This document shows positions 1 to 12,240 of a stretch of DNA of 64,000 bases, piece by piece (the first letter of the stretch is position 1; every line of letters starts with the position of its first letter). Below the pieces are notes generated by a model. The model saw nothing but the letters and a program-made list of their open reading frames with translations. It was not told where the DNA came from and ran no database searches. This DNA comes from Castor canadensis (lineage: Eukaryota > Chordata > Mammalia > Rodentia > Castoridae): positions 74,966,501 to 75,030,500 of the forward strand of contig NC_133386.1 of the NCBI RefSeq assembly GCF_047511655.1, given 5' to 3'. The translations under genes were made by a program, and so were the position numbers.

Positions 1-514
1 ATTGGTGATAGCTCTACTGGATTTCTTCTCTGTTCTTTAGATAAATAAACCTCGTTTGTGATGTCTGCCCTTGGTCTTTCTATCAAACTAAACATTTTAT
101 TGGCACCTGTGACTAATAGGGTCATGCAATCCAGTGCATACCAGAAATATTTTCCCAGGAGTAACCTAATCTTGTTTTAATGTAGAAGTAGTTTCTATCT
201 TTCTGTTTTTATAAGAAGCTTTCTTTGTTAAATGTAGCAATTAAAAATTTTGAGCTCAGAAATTATAGTAGGAAATTATAGTCTTTTAACTAACTACCTC
301 TAAACAAATTTTCCTGAATAATTATGCTCTCTATAGAGTTGTATGCCTACAAAAAGTAGGTAGTGGTTTCAAACTTGTTTATGTTTGTTGCATACTAATC
401 ATAATCCAACCCAAACCCTATACTTTCAAGCTTTGAATATTACATATCCAAATGACAAGAATGCAGAAAAGGATTGATTTAAATTTTAAAATTGGTTGAT
501 TCATTCATTTATTT

Positions 515-600
515 TTGCTGGTTTGGTTTGCAGATGGAACCTAGTCCTCATGAATATAGGCAAGTACTCTATCACTGTGCTATATCTCCAAATCTATTGA
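515..600 (-). repeat. Decayed ID-type SINE fragment
   Basis: The stretch 'gcaagtactctatcactgtg' followed by 'ctatatctccaaat' resembles the reverse complement of the tRNA-derived head of rodent ID SINEs. No poly-T or target duplication is visible, so it is probably an old remnant. The flanks 1-514 and 601-920 are AT-rich unique DNA in which I see no gene. Confidence 0.45.
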
Positions 601-921
601 TTTTTTTGGTGAAAAGTAAGGTTCACCCCCCCAACCTAGATGAAGTAACTATTGCTATAGAGTTATGTGTGGGCAAAACAGTTATAAAAGCTTGAGAAAG
701 GGTAGTCATAACAGTCCACAAGGATTCTTCAAGACCAGACCATAGTTCAAATACCTTAAAGTTCTTGTTTCACTTCAAAGACATGAAAATTGAATGTCAT
801 ATTGTATTTGTCAGTTATGAAGAAACAATGCAGAATTGTAATAGGAATGAAAAGTTTAGTCCTAAACCAAAATCTTGGTGAATGAACGAATGTGATTTTA
901 TGCATTTTTAGTCAAAATAAA

Positions 922-970
922 AATATATAGTATATCTATATATCTCTCTATATATCTATACATATATAGT
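922..970. repeat. AT-rich TATC/TA simple repeat
   Basis: Imperfect run of tatatc, ctctata and atatag units. This is low-complexity sequence with no coding potential. Confidence 0.8.
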
Positions 971-1242
971 ATGTCATTCCATATCATTTAAAAATAATTT
1001 GAGTTTTATCACAATTAAAGAAAATTTTGTTTTTTCAAAGGTCCTCAAATCATCCATTAGATTATATGTTAGAAATTATAGCATATGAAGCCTGGTGCTT
1101 ATTTCATGACAAAATTGTTGGTGAGAGGAACTTCTCATTTGGTTGATAGCATCTTCATCTCAGTGTTTCAAGATTAAAGCACAAATATATTAGACAATAT
1201 GTCAAGAAACAGAGATTTTAGAAATATGTAATTGTTATGTCA

Positions 1243-1324
1243 TTTCTTTTGCTGTACTAGGGATTAAACTCAGGGCTTTGTGAATGCTAGGCACATATAC
1301 CACTGAGCTACATCTCCAGCCTGC
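1243..1324 (-). repeat. ID SINE with 10-bp target-site duplication
   Basis: Reverse-oriented ID SINE: poly-T-like start, then 'gggattaaactcagggcttt' and a 'ccactgagctacatctccag' head, the reverse complement of the tRNA-like 5' part. It is bracketed by perfect direct repeats TGTTATGTCA at 1233-1242 and 1325-1334, the hallmark of L1-mediated retroposition. Confidence 0.85.
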
Positions 1325-1337
1325 TGTTATGTCACTT

Positions 1338-1900
1338 TTTTAAAAACTAAATTTTTTATTAAAGTATATTAAATTGTACAAAGTAAGGGATTTCTTTATC
1401 CATACATGCATATAATACATTTTGTCCATATTCATGCCTTTTATTACTCCTGCTTAACCCCCTCTTTCTTCTCTCTTTTTCCTTCACCTTCTGTTTCCTC
1501 AGTAGTCCCCTTTTACTTTCATGACCTTATTTTTTTCTCCTTAGCTTCCACAAATAAGAGAAAACATGGATACTTGTCTTTGTGGGATTGGCTTATTTTA
1601 CTGCTGGTGGGAGAGTAAATTAGTTCAGTCACTATGGAAATCAGCATGAAGATTACTCATAAAATTAAAAAGTGAGCTTCCATTTTATCCAGCCATACCA
1701 CTTCAGAGAATATACCCGAAAGAAACAAAGTCAGATTATTATAAAGATATCTGAACACCCATGTTTATTGTGACACTATGGACAAAAGTTAAATTATGAG
1801 ATCAGCCTAGGTGCTCCACGACAAATGAATGGATAAAGAAAATGTGGTATTTATACACAATGGAATTTCACTTAGTTATATTAATGTTTGGATGCATTAA
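1338..1900 (-). mobile_element. Old L1 3' fragment with 5' inversion
   Basis: The left part (about 1338-1600) reads as an L1 3' UTR in minus orientation, with a T-rich tail at the left and the region before the 3' UTR near 1545-1600. The right part (about 1603-1900) reads in plus orientation through the ORF2 C-terminal and 3' end region ('tggtgggagagtaaattag', 'cacaatggaatttcac'). The two halves meet tail to tail near 1600, as expected for twin-priming inversion of a minus-strand insertion. Boundaries are approximate. Confidence 0.6.
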
Positions 1901-2998
1901 TTGGTAATGTCAAAAAATTTAAAGCACCCATCAATGATTTCCTCATTGATATGCACAAAATGCTATCTACAAAAATTTCTTCCACTAAAACAGCCACACT
2001 GCAAGATCAATTTGGAACCTGCTTGTGTGCTAAAAATATGAGACTAAACATGATTCTAATGATCTTAGCAAAGTGTAGGCTGTTTTGACAGGAGACACAC
2101 AATGATGCTGAGATACACCTGGGGATTTTGAGGGGCCTGCTTTCTGTTTCTAAACTGAAACCACTTGTTCTAAATAAGAGTTGCCTTGAGACCACCTTAA
2201 AAAGTGCCCTTCTGGGTATACTAGCAGCAGACAAAATGCACTAATATCTAGAAGATGTGTTTATATAATCATATGTGTGGTAGTGATTCAACTCTGACCA
2301 CGTGATCTGGGTTATTAACCATGTAGAAATGAAAAGAGATCCATTTAAGAAGTAGGTTAGATTGAAAAGCAGCTGAATCTCCTCTGAAAGAGGACATACA
2401 TTATTTTTAATACTGAACAGACATGCACCTGTGTCATGGCTTTGATTCAACGTTTAGTGACACTCAGAACTAAGGCATTTATTCTTACTAAACCTTTATC
2501 CTCCCACCACATTATCATCCCTTTGAGGAATGCATGTGTAAGTGATATACTGAACAAGTTGGGTACAGAAAAGTGAGATGTAAAACACACTTTTTCTTTT
2601 TTTATCACTCCATTTGAACTGGGTCAGTGATTTGGTTCTTTCATACTTTTGTACAAGAAATTCAAGGGTTTCTTACACAGAGGTGCCTAGGGTTTTTAGG
2701 ATTCTTTTAAATAAAGAACAGACTTATTATAATAATTAAAATGTCCAGTCGAGTGTACTTGTGAAAATTCTAAGCATCATTCAATCTTTATTTCCTCTTT
2801 TCCCTAGCTTTGACCTGATCTAGGTTTAGAGTCTGTAGAGGGAGAAGCTGTTTGATTGTCTTCTTTCCTCTCTCAGCACCACTATCCCTTCCTCAATAGT
2901 TAGATAAGGAATTGGTTTTGGGGACTGAGCCAAGGAAATTAACAAAGGGTTAATTCTATACATTTTGGGTGAGATTTTAATCTTCTAATGTTAGTTGA

Positions 2999-3000
<2 letters not shown>
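1901..3000. other. Unassigned AT-rich DNA
   Basis: No gene, RNA or confidently named repeat recognised. Open frames here are short and look incidental. Confidence 0.5.

Positions 3001-3001
<1 letters not shown>

Positions 3002-3031
<30 letters not shown>
3002..3031. repeat. (TG)15 microsatellite
   Basis: Uninterrupted TG dinucleotide run, likely length-polymorphic. Confidence 0.95.
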
Positions 3032-3032
<1 letters not shown>

Positions 3033-3049
3033 CACCAGAGTGGGTATAA

Positions 3050-3393
3050 GATACCACTTTTAAACCCAGGAAGAATGGGCCCTGCCCTGAACTCTACCCT
3101 TTAAAACCCAAAGTGAAGGAAAGAAACCAATGTCTTAGATTGAAAACAGGCAGGAGGAATTCCCTTTTATTTGGGGTAGTAGCAGCATTTTTGTTTACTT
3201 CAATTGATTAGATGAGGACTACCCACATTGTAAAGGGCAATCTGTTTAAATCAGTCTTTCAATTTAAATGTAACTTTCATCCAAAAATACCCTTGCAGTG
3301 AGACCCAGAATAATGTTCGAACAACTATCAGAGCATCCCATGGACGAATCAAGTTGATGCATAAAATTGACCATTTCAGTAGGGTTCTTTTCC
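3050..3393 (-). mobile_element. MLT2-type ERVL solo LTR
   Basis: The reverse complement begins with the 'ggtcaattttatgcatcaac' style start of MLT2 LTRs and continues through 'cattattctgggt', 'tttttggatgaaa' and 'cagattgcccttt' in family order. This is an ancient endogenous-retrovirus LTR with no internal coding sequence. The 122-codon minus frame covering it is incidental. Confidence 0.75.
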
Positions 3394-5740
3394 TCTTAGG
3401 CAGAGGGAGGTACCTTTGAAAAACAAATAACACTGACTCCTCACCATTGGACCCTTTGGCTATGAGAAATCTCAGGTATTCCTCCCCATGTGCTTCACTT
3501 CCAGTTAAAAGTCCTTTTTCTCCTTCGTGATTCCAGCTATGACTTTCTCTTAGTTTCCAACTGGCCAGAGTCAGACTCCATTCCCTCAAATGCCAGGGCA
3601 CATATGAAAAGTTCTCCAAGTGGATCCATCATCAAAGTTACACTCATTTGCTTTCAAATAATGGGGAAGCATCATTATTTCATCCTCTACAGCAGTGTGA
3701 GGTAATTTAAAGTCCACTATAATCATCCAGGACAGTCCTTCCCTTCTAGCATCTCCCATATTATCTCTGTGTGGGCTGGAGTTGGCAGTTAATGCTGGTA
3801 GAGACAGGTTTCTTATCCCTGAGTGTCTGAATACAGGTAATCCAGTATCTACCTTTAAGTAGTACTTGACTTCTTTCTATGGGTCTTTGAAGTCTCTTCC
3901 AAAGTTCCCCAACACCATGAAAAATCAAACTTATATCTTATTACATCTGCATTCAATGGAGCTCTGCTTTTGGTGAGATAGCACGAGAAAGAAAGACTTC
4001 CGTAAAGAACTCAGTAGGTATATATAAGAATAAACATTCAAATCCAAAACAAATGAAAAATAAAAGATAAGAAGATGCTGAAAATATAGCAATTAATATT
4101 GGACTTTTGTGCAGAAAAGGAAAGGGACCAATTTAAGATGCAGGTTAGAATGTTAAAAACTAGGTAAACCTACCTCAAAGGAGTAGGGGCACATAGAGGG
4201 ACACAAGAAATATTTCTACTACTATCCAGAAAGATGTGATAGAATTGATGTCCTAGAATCATGGCTAATTCAAAAGCTGAGAATTTCAAGACTTTAACCA
4301 ATATGCATCAGAAGACTACTGGTTCACATTCAACCCTCAGAGGCACAGTCTTTTAAAAGCATTAGGAGACATTTCAGTCCTGGTGACTGCCAAGGGTGAC
4401 TATCCATCGGGACAGGTGTGGGGTTGTAAGAGCAACCTGTTTGAAGATACAGGTTTCATATATCTAAGATATTCAAGCGCAAGAAACACTGACAATAGCC
4501 ATCATAGTTTAGGAGAAAAATGCCTTGAGACCTTGCCCTATGTGGGAAAATGAAGAGGCATGAGCAAGAGAGAGGACAGGGGAGATCAAAATGCTGCTTC
4601 AGATGTAGGGTGCTCTGATTTCACAGTGAAGGATGCCATTTCTCAAGAGCTCAGGGTCCTAGATAGAGCCTACACTCAGTGCATTGCATGTGCACCAGGG
4701 ATTCAAAGGGGAAATGGAAATCCAAAGCTTTCAGACATGAGATGGGGAAGAAGATAGCCTTGAGTAAGACTGTATGGCTGGGGGGTGTCACCACAGGGTG
4801 ATTTTCTGAATTTTGCAAGAAGACCACAGTGTGTCAAATGCTGAGAAAGCACTAGTGGGATTCCTCTACCCTTTTCCCCCACTGTGGCCCACACCACAGG
4901 AACCATTATCAACACCTTTATGTGAGATTCTCCTGACCCAGTTTGTGTTACAGTCTGAACTTTGGACTCCCAGCAGAAAGTCATCATATCTATCTCCTGG
5001 GCCTAGAGAGTCTGTTCTCATGTTTCTTCTGATAACCTTCCTTTCCTCACATCCTTTGCTTGATGTCCCCTACTTCTAAGTGACATTGCAGGAGCTCCAT
5101 GCATCTCAGTAGAAAGTCCTGGCTCTGCTTCTGAAAGAAACTAAATCTATCAAGAGATGTTTTTGACTGAGAGTGAGCTTGAATGAGACATTTTGGAGGG
5201 AAGAATTTTGAACCTTTATTTCTTTGGTCTTTAACTTACAGGGTTTGTAATTTTAGACTTTAGTTTTCAGCTAGAAATTTTAATGGGAAGGTTTAAATTG
5301 TTCAAATTGAAAGTATGTTTTACAGTATTAATTTTTCTTTGTTATTTAAGCTTTAAAATTCCCTACTGTGATGTTTTGATGCCAAAGTATGGATGGTCAT
5401 AACTTGAGATAGGAAATTGAATAGAGGGTAAAATTTTAGTTTCAGGTAAAACATGGTCATAGAATTAATTTAAAAGTTCTGTCTCATTTTAGAACTCTCT
5501 TTGTGGACAGAAAGTAGAAATGCCACCATTAATCTGAGAAGAATAAAAAAATATGTGGGAGAAGCAGTCACATATAAAGGTGGGAGTAGATTGCTCTGAT
5601 AAATGGCTGTTCCCATCCTCCTAGTGGTCAGCCACAGACCTGCTTGACTACCCCTTGGATGATAAGCTAAATGACTCAAGAGAACAAAAGATGACAGAGA
5701 GTCAACAATTTTGAAATTCATTGCATCTGTTCAGGTAGAT
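3394..5740. other. Unassigned DNA, no gene seen
   Basis: Unique-looking sequence with only short open frames on either strand. Some parts (about 4380-5080) are more GC-rich and could be an unrecognised old LTR, but I cannot name one. Confidence 0.45.
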
Positions 5741-5744
5741 GCAT

Positions 5745-6140
5745 AATGATGAATACTGAAAGCTGTTGAATAATAAGGGGTAGGAGGAAAAGGATAAGGG
5801 AGAGTAATAGAGGGGGTTGAACTGACTAAAGTATAGCTGAGATACATTGAGAACTGAGAAAGTTAGGACTATAAAATTCATGCAGTGTGTGTATGGGTAC
5901 TTAAGGGTGGGGAAAGGGTGAATGGAGAAGATGAAGGTGAGGGAATGTTGTTGATGGGCTTCATACACATATGAAATAGAACAATGAAACCTTCTGCAAT
6001 TGTTTTAAGTGGGGTGGGAGGGGTTGATTGGGAGAGATGGTGGGAATGACCTACCCAATATACAATGTTAGGCTATTCAGAATTGTCACAATGAATCCCC
6101 TCTGCACAATGAATATATGCTAAAATAAAAGAATATTTAT
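5745..6140 (+). mobile_element. Old L1 3'-UTR-like segment
   Basis: Purine-rich 'gtaggaggaaaaggataagg' followed by 'gaaatagaacaatgaaacc', a G-rich tract ('tggggtgggaggggttgatt') and an ending 'gaatatatgctaaaataaaa' with AATAAA-like signals. The arrangement is that of a polypurine-rich L1 3' UTR on the plus strand, in a subfamily different from the other copies here. No ORF2 part is attached. Confidence 0.45.
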
Positions 6141-6245
6141 ATTTGTGTTCGAAAACACAAAAACAAACAAAGGAAAAGAGAACATGAGGTGAGAAAATGT
6201 GGGGGAAGGACCAGTTTCTCTGTTTACCCAATTTCTTTTCTTTTC

Positions 6246-6465
6246 TTTTTTTTTTGGCAGAGCAGTCTTTAATTAGGTTTTTAAATTTCTTTTATTCATA
6301 TGTGCATACAATGATTGGGTTATTACTCCCCCCTTCCCCCTGCCCCCTCCCTTTTTCTCCACTCCCCTTCCCCTCACCTCCTCTCTTCCAAGCAGAAACT
6401 GTTTTGCCCTTATCTCTAATTTTGTTGAAGAGAGAGTATAAACATTAATAAAGAGGACGAGTTAT
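6246..6465 (-). mobile_element. 5'-truncated L1 3' end, possible short 3' transduction
   Basis: Reverse complement of the L1 3' UTR, from 'tcttttattcatatgtgcat' (about 6288) to 'agagagtataaacattaata'. The poly-T tract (6246-6255) is not directly next to the L1 end; about 32 nt of other sequence (6256-6287) lie between, containing an ATTAAA signal in the L1 sense (6268-6273). That fits polyadenylation slightly downstream of the normal site. Confidence 0.75.
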
Positions 6466-6604
6466 CCACACTTCTGTTGGCCTGTTAAATAGGGACTTTC
6501 ACACTGGAGGGAATATTGGCAGTAGCTTCTGTTCAGAGCAGCTACTCCTTCCCAAGGAGCGCACTTGGGTCAAGAATCCTAATCCCAGCCTCTGCCCCTG
6601 TTCC

Positions 6605-6943
6605 TCAGCTGCTCAGTCTTTGAGTAGTTAGATTCATTTTGAGAGGAAAGAAAGAAGTCTTATTCAGGCTATAATTCAAAGCTGTATTCTTCAACACAAT
6701 TTTACCAACAAAAGATGACATTTTATACTCTATTCTTCTTTTGTCCAGGACTTGTAAATATGTAATTATCATTCTCAGAAACCCATTCTTCTGGTTCTCA
6801 TCAAAAGTTGGAACTCTAGACTGAGCCTCATGGTCACCAATGCAGACTTCTTGACCAGTCTCAGTCCTCTTTTCCTTCTTGGAGACAGAATGACATGGAA
6901 CACATGGGGTGAGGATCTTCAAGCCAAAACAATGAAAGAACAT
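6605..6943 (-). other. 112-codon open frame, unrecognised
   Basis: An open minus-strand frame starting at a Met and ending near 6605. It does not resemble L1 ORF2 or any protein I recognise, and shows no poly-T, target duplication or promoter. It is probably a chance frame or part of an unrecognised old repeat. Confidence 0.2.
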
Positions 6944-6964
6944 TAACTATTAAGACATCACCAG

Positions 6965-7169
6965 ATCTCATTTTTCCATTTTCATATAAGTACATATTTC
7001 CACTATATTCATTCTCCAAATGAAACCTGTTGAAACTATTCCAAGAATAGGGGAAGGGGGGATAAAGGAGAACAATGGAGGGGATGAATGCAACTATGAT
7101 ATATTGAAAGAACTTTGTAAATGTCACAATGTACCCCCAGTACAACAATAATATAATGATTAAAAAAAG
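6965..7169 (+). mobile_element. Short L1 3' end with 5' inversion and TSD
   Basis: The plus-oriented part (about 7019-7169) is an L1 3' end: 'gttgaaactattccaagaat', G-rich tract, 'aaatgtcacaatgtaccccc', 'aataatataatgatt' and an A-run. The preceding 6965-7018 is the adjacent upstream 3'-UTR segment in inverted orientation ('tctcatttttccattttcat'). Candidate target duplications are gacatcaccag (6954-6964) and gacattgccag (7170-7180), 9/11 identical. The element belongs to the same L1 lineage as 45371-46168 and 48130-49802. Confidence 0.8.
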
Positions 7170-7184
7170 GACATTGCCAGTATT

Positions 7185-8430
7185 TCTCCAGGAAAAGGTA
7201 CACCCCGACTCTAGATGATGAGTTACAGCTACTGACAGGAAAATATGAGGGAAGACTTCAGAGGGAATACAAGGACTTGACATAAATGTCCCTTAAACCA
7301 ACATACTCTATTAGGTTTTAGTTGCTACTTACTGAACCATCTCATATTTGCTCTTCTAGATGGTCTACTTGCTGGAATTTATTGCTATCTTTTTTTCAAG
7401 CCCTTTGGCTTTATTTTGTCTGGGTGATTTATCTCCACCCTTGGAGACTGGTCTTTGCTATTGAAATGAATTACAAACTATTGACTGGAAAATATGAGAC
7501 TTCAATATGTTGTTTGTTCCTATTGATTGCCTGGACTTTTTGATCCTCGTACAGATTCCTTGTATTCTTATGGATTGCCTTTTTTTTTAAGCTGTAAATT
7601 CCTTTGTTTGAGTAGCTGCATCAAGTTCTTGATTTGTTGGATGCTGATCTTTAAGTGCTACTTTGAATTTTGTACTTGCATGTGTGTGTGCTTTTGCCTA
7701 GGTACTAAGTCAAAAACTTTTGAGTGAATCATTCGTCTACTTTTCTATTCTTAGAATATGTATGGCTTTATTGTGTATAGACAGATATATGGACTTCTCA
7801 CAGATAAGCCTTTGGATATTCCAAGGTTGGTGTTAGCAGTCTTATACTGGCTTTTATTCTAAAAGGTATTGTAATGATTTATAAATATGCAAAACAGAAA
7901 TTAGAAGAAAATAGAACCAGTAAATCAGAAAAAAGAGAAATAGAGTTGAGAAAATATATAAAACCAGGGATGAAGTTAACAAACAAAATACATGCTGAGG
8001 CCTGCCACATTTACTATACTTGAACCACAGGTTTGCTTTGAGTCTCCTTGAACCACACGTTTGCTTTGAGTCTCCTTGCAGCTAATGCACACAGAGGAAA
8101 AACATATAAAAAATTTGCTATATATATGATAAAAATGCAAAAGAAGGGTAGCTATTCTGGATGTTTATTCCTATGGGATGTTTGCTGTGTTTTCAGAGAC
8201 CATTCTGTAAAATTTAATGAATTATAAATAATGTCCTCATGGTAAGACAACATTGAACACCCTAGGGTTGTTTCTTTGAGAATCCCTCAGTGTACATGAC
8301 ACAATTTTAAGCACAGTTCATTTAGCAGGAGCAATTCTACAGGGACCACAAAATATGGTCAAGCTACACAGCTCTTGGAGTTACAACCTGATTTAGGACA
8401 ATTTGAAGTTCACAATTACAACTTGTTTAA
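7185..8430. other. Unassigned DNA with a 28-bp tandem duplication
   Basis: No gene recognised. It holds a two-copy tandem repeat at 8019-8046 and 8047-8074 (unit starts 'cttgaaccacag'; one mismatch) and a weak direct repeat, 'ggaaaatatgag', near 7240 and 7485. Confidence 0.6.
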
Positions 8431-8439
8431 AGTTTTCCT

Positions 8440-10488
8440 TTTTTTAATTGTTTGCTGGGTGTGTGTACATTGTAGCATTCACAAAGGTTCTTACAATGTA
8501 TCAAACATATCATACTTGAATTCTCTCCCTCTACTTCTCTCCCCTTTCCCCTCTCCCCTGATTCCTCTGATAGTTTCAACAGGTATCATTTTTGCACTTA
8601 CATACATGTCTATACATTGTTTGCACCATATTTGTCTCCCTTGCCTTAACCCTCCATTGTACAGCCTGCCCTTAGTGTGACCCGTGTCCCATAATATCGC
8701 TGTATTTGTTTTAGGTTTACAATCTGCACATGCAGTTTTTGGCCTTCTGAACCTAGCTAACTTCACTTAAGGTGATGTTCTCAAATTCTATCCATTTACC
8801 TGTGAATGACAAATTTTCATTCTTCGTGGCTGAGTAAAATTCCATTGTACATAAAGTCTACATTTTCTTAATCCATTCATCAGTAGTGGGGCATTTTGGC
8901 TGTTTCTCTAGCTTGGCTATTGTGATTAGTGCTGCAATAAACATGGATGTACAGGTGCCTTTGTTGTAACATGACTTACATTCCTTCAGGTATATCCCTA
9001 GGAGTGGTATTGCTGGATCATATGGAAGATCTATATTTAGATTTTAAAGAAGCCTCCACATAATTTTCCATAGTGGTCGTGCTAGTTTATATTCCCACCA
9101 GCAGAATATGAGTGTTCCTTTTATCCCGCATCTTCGCCAACATTTGTTGTTGGTGGTGTTCATGATGGTAGCTAGTCTAACAGGAGCGAGATGGAATCTT
9201 AGTGTGGTTTTGATTTGTGTTTTCTTTATGGCCATGGATGGTGAGCATTTTTTCATGTGTTTTTTAGCCATTTGGATTTCTTCCTTTGAAAAAGTTCTGT
9301 TCTGTTCAGTTGCCCATTTCTTTATTGGGTCATTGACTTTGGGGGAGTTTAGTTTTTTGAGCTCCCTGTATATTCTGGTTATCAATCCCTTGTCTGATGC
9401 ATAGCCAGCAAAGATTTTCAACCCATTCTGTAGGTGGCCTCTTTAATTTAGAGACCATTTCTTTTGTTGTGCAGAAGCTATTTAATTTCATGTAGTTCCC
9501 ATTTGTTGATCCTTTCTTTTAGTTGCTGAGCTGCTTGTGTTCTACTGAGGAAGTCCTTGCCTATACCTATTGCTTCCAGTGTATTCCCTGATTTTTCCTG
9601 TACTAGCTTCAAGGTTTCAGGTCTGATATTAAGGTCCTGAATCCACTTTGAGTTGATACTGGTACAGGGTGACAAACATGGATCTAGTTTTAGTTTTCTA
9701 TAGGCAGATAGCCACTTTTCCCAGCAATGTTTGTTAAAGAGGCTGTTTTTTCTCCATTGTATGTTTTTGGCACCTTTGTCAAAAATTAGGTGGGCATAGC
9801 TGTGTGGATTCATGTCCAGGTCCTTTGTTCTGTCCCATTGATATTCATATTTATTTTTGTGCCAGTACCATGCTTTTTTTTATTGCTATTGCTCTGTAGT
9901 ATAGTTTGAAGTCAGGTATTATGATACTGCTATCATTGTTCTTTTTTCTTAGTATTTCCTTGGCTATTTGTGGTCTTTTGTGTTTCCAAATGATTTTTGG
10001 TTGATTGTTTTCTATTTTGTGGTGAATGTCATTGGATTTTGTGGGAATTGTGTTGAACATGTAGATTGCTTTTGGTAGTATAGCCATTTTTACTATGTTG
10101 ATTCTGCCAATCTATAAGCATAGGAGATCTTTCCATCTTCTGCAATCTTTTTTGATTTCTTTCTTCAATGGTTTGTAGTTTTCCTTGTAGAGGTCATTTA
10201 CATCCTTTGTTAAGGTTATTCCTAAGTATTTAATTTTTTTTCAGAAATTGTTTTCCTTTATTTTTTCTCATTCTGTTCTTTGCTGGTGTATAGAAAGGAT
10301 ACTGAGTTTTGTAAGTTGATCTTGTATCCTGCTACTTTGCTGAAGCTGTTTATGGTGTCTAAGAGGTTTTTGGTGGAGTTTATTTATTTATTTATTACAT
10401 CTTTTAGGTATAAGATTATGCCATCTGCCAATAGGGATAGTTTGACTTCTTCTTTACCTACTTATATTCTTTTATTTCTTCTTCCTGA
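8440..10488 (-). mobile_element. 5'-truncated L1 (ORF2 C-terminal half plus 3' UTR)
   Basis: Minus-strand L1. Its 3' UTR starts at the T-run near 8440, and the ORF2 C-terminal region follows up to about 10488. Three long minus-strand pieces (9044-9421, 9478-9813, 9851-10087) translate to L1 ORF2 C-terminal sequence, with motifs such as [10 protein letters not shown]-like, 'YASDKGLITRIYRELKKLNS' and a C-C-C-type zinc-knuckle region ('NNKCWRRCGIKGTL', 'HCWWE'-like). Stops and frameshifts separate the pieces, so it encodes nothing functional. Endonuclease and the reverse-transcriptase core are absent through 5' truncation. Confidence 0.93.
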
Positions 10489-12240
10489 AGTTTAGGCAGT
10501 TCCTGAACAGTGCTTGTCTCAATTCTATTTTGGTAGTTACTAGGAGGCAGTGGACATGAGGTTATGATTACTTCATAAGTTCCTTGAGTGCAGACAAGCA
10601 ATTATTGTTGGTTAAATTTAGAATCTTATTCCTTAACACAGGTTAACTGGAAAGTAGTTCTGACCTTGTCCTTTCAGATTTGAAGATCCTGGTAACTATC
10701 ACACTTCTTCAGAGAAATGAGCCCAAGTAATTCATATGCACATGATAGTGTGTTTGTTTTTTCAAGCACAGTAAAAGATTAATGATGCAACCAACAAATC
10801 CTTAGAGTCTAACTGCAATAATTTTATCCTGAAAATTTTCTGAAGTGGGTTTTAGGAAAAAGTCAACTCAACTATAAAAATAACAGCAAACATCTCTGAT
10901 ATATCTAGCTTTGAATATATAATTTCTTGACAAACATTTCAAGGAGTATTTTAGGCAATTCTTGTAAAATGTATCACAAACAGTCTCAATGATTTAATAT
11001 GCTCATGTATAACTATTAGATCCAAGACAATCAAATTTTGGGTGATGTCTCTTAGAAAAGGAAGAAAATGGCTTTGATATGGTTGACATAGCACCAATCT
11101 TCCCAGCAGTAATTAGACTATAGCACACTTTCTCACCATATTTTACTTCTAACTTCTAATTGATTGTACTAATTCATTCTATGTTTTTACTGAGTTATTT
11201 TAATAAAATTTATGTCTACTTAATAGCAATGTTCTGCCTACATGACTTAAAATATGCAAATTCCATCTCTTTATCTGCTACTACATTCCCTATTTGAGGT
11301 ATTTGGTTCAAGAAGTGTTGTGAGTCCTTAAATAAGAAAGCAAAATTTCATAGACATTCTATAGAAGACTGGTTCTGTTAGATGGAACAGTGACATGCAC
11401 ATTCCTAGCAGCAATAGGGACTGAGAAGTGAATGTTTAAGTTTTCCATTCCCTACAGTCAAGGCATACAAAAAAGACTGAAATAGGTGTAGAATTATCAA
11501 CTGATGATATCTTCTATAAAAACTTTCTATGTCATAATAAGATACTAGTGGGAGTAGAATTACAGGATAAAGAGAGGGCATTTAGATATTTGCATCAGCA
11601 AATGGATGCACAGCTTAGGATATATGAGGGCTACTCACAGGGAGAATTAGGAGGAGGCTTAAGGAAACATTTATGACTTACAAGTTATAGTTCTTCCATT
11701 TGTCTTTGAAACTTTTTCATTATCATTTAACTCTTTAACAAAGGGAATATGTAGTGATACAATATGCTACTAGTAGAAAATTAAGAGATCTTCCATAAAA
11801 TTCTATGAAAATAAATTCTAATTATTATTGAATGAATCATTAAAAAAAAAAACTATAAAAGAAGCCAGACAATAGACTTACCTGCCTAGTAACAGATTCA
11901 GTTTCCTCTGAAGTCTTGGTAGACTTCCTAGCTATCCATTCTGAAAAGCCCTTCTTTAGGTTAATTGAATAATTTAGAGCACCAAGAAGTAGGCACAGAA
12001 AAGGAAGGTGAGCAGGTCATTCAATATACCCATTCTTACTCCATAATCACTAAAATGAATTCTCCATGAGATGGTGAGGAAGAAAATGACACAATTCAAC
12101 AGAGCACAGTTGTTAGAGACCCAGAGTTGTCTGCTGCTGCTACTTTTCCCCTAGGACCTGAGCCTCAGTTGTTTGGTTAGACAAAGTAGATATAAAATAG
12201 AATGGAATTTGAAGACAAAATTAAAAATAAAGAATAGACT
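10489..12240. other. Unassigned AT-rich DNA
   Basis: No gene or confidently named repeat. It includes an A-run at about 11841-11851. The sequence next to 12240 may contain 3'-UTR-derived sequence of the CWF19L2 retrocopy, but no poly-T marks its end. Confidence 0.5.

Noticed and set aside
3251-3619. Minus-strand 122-codon frame
   Set aside because: Its 3' half lies in an MLT2-type LTR; no recognisable protein.
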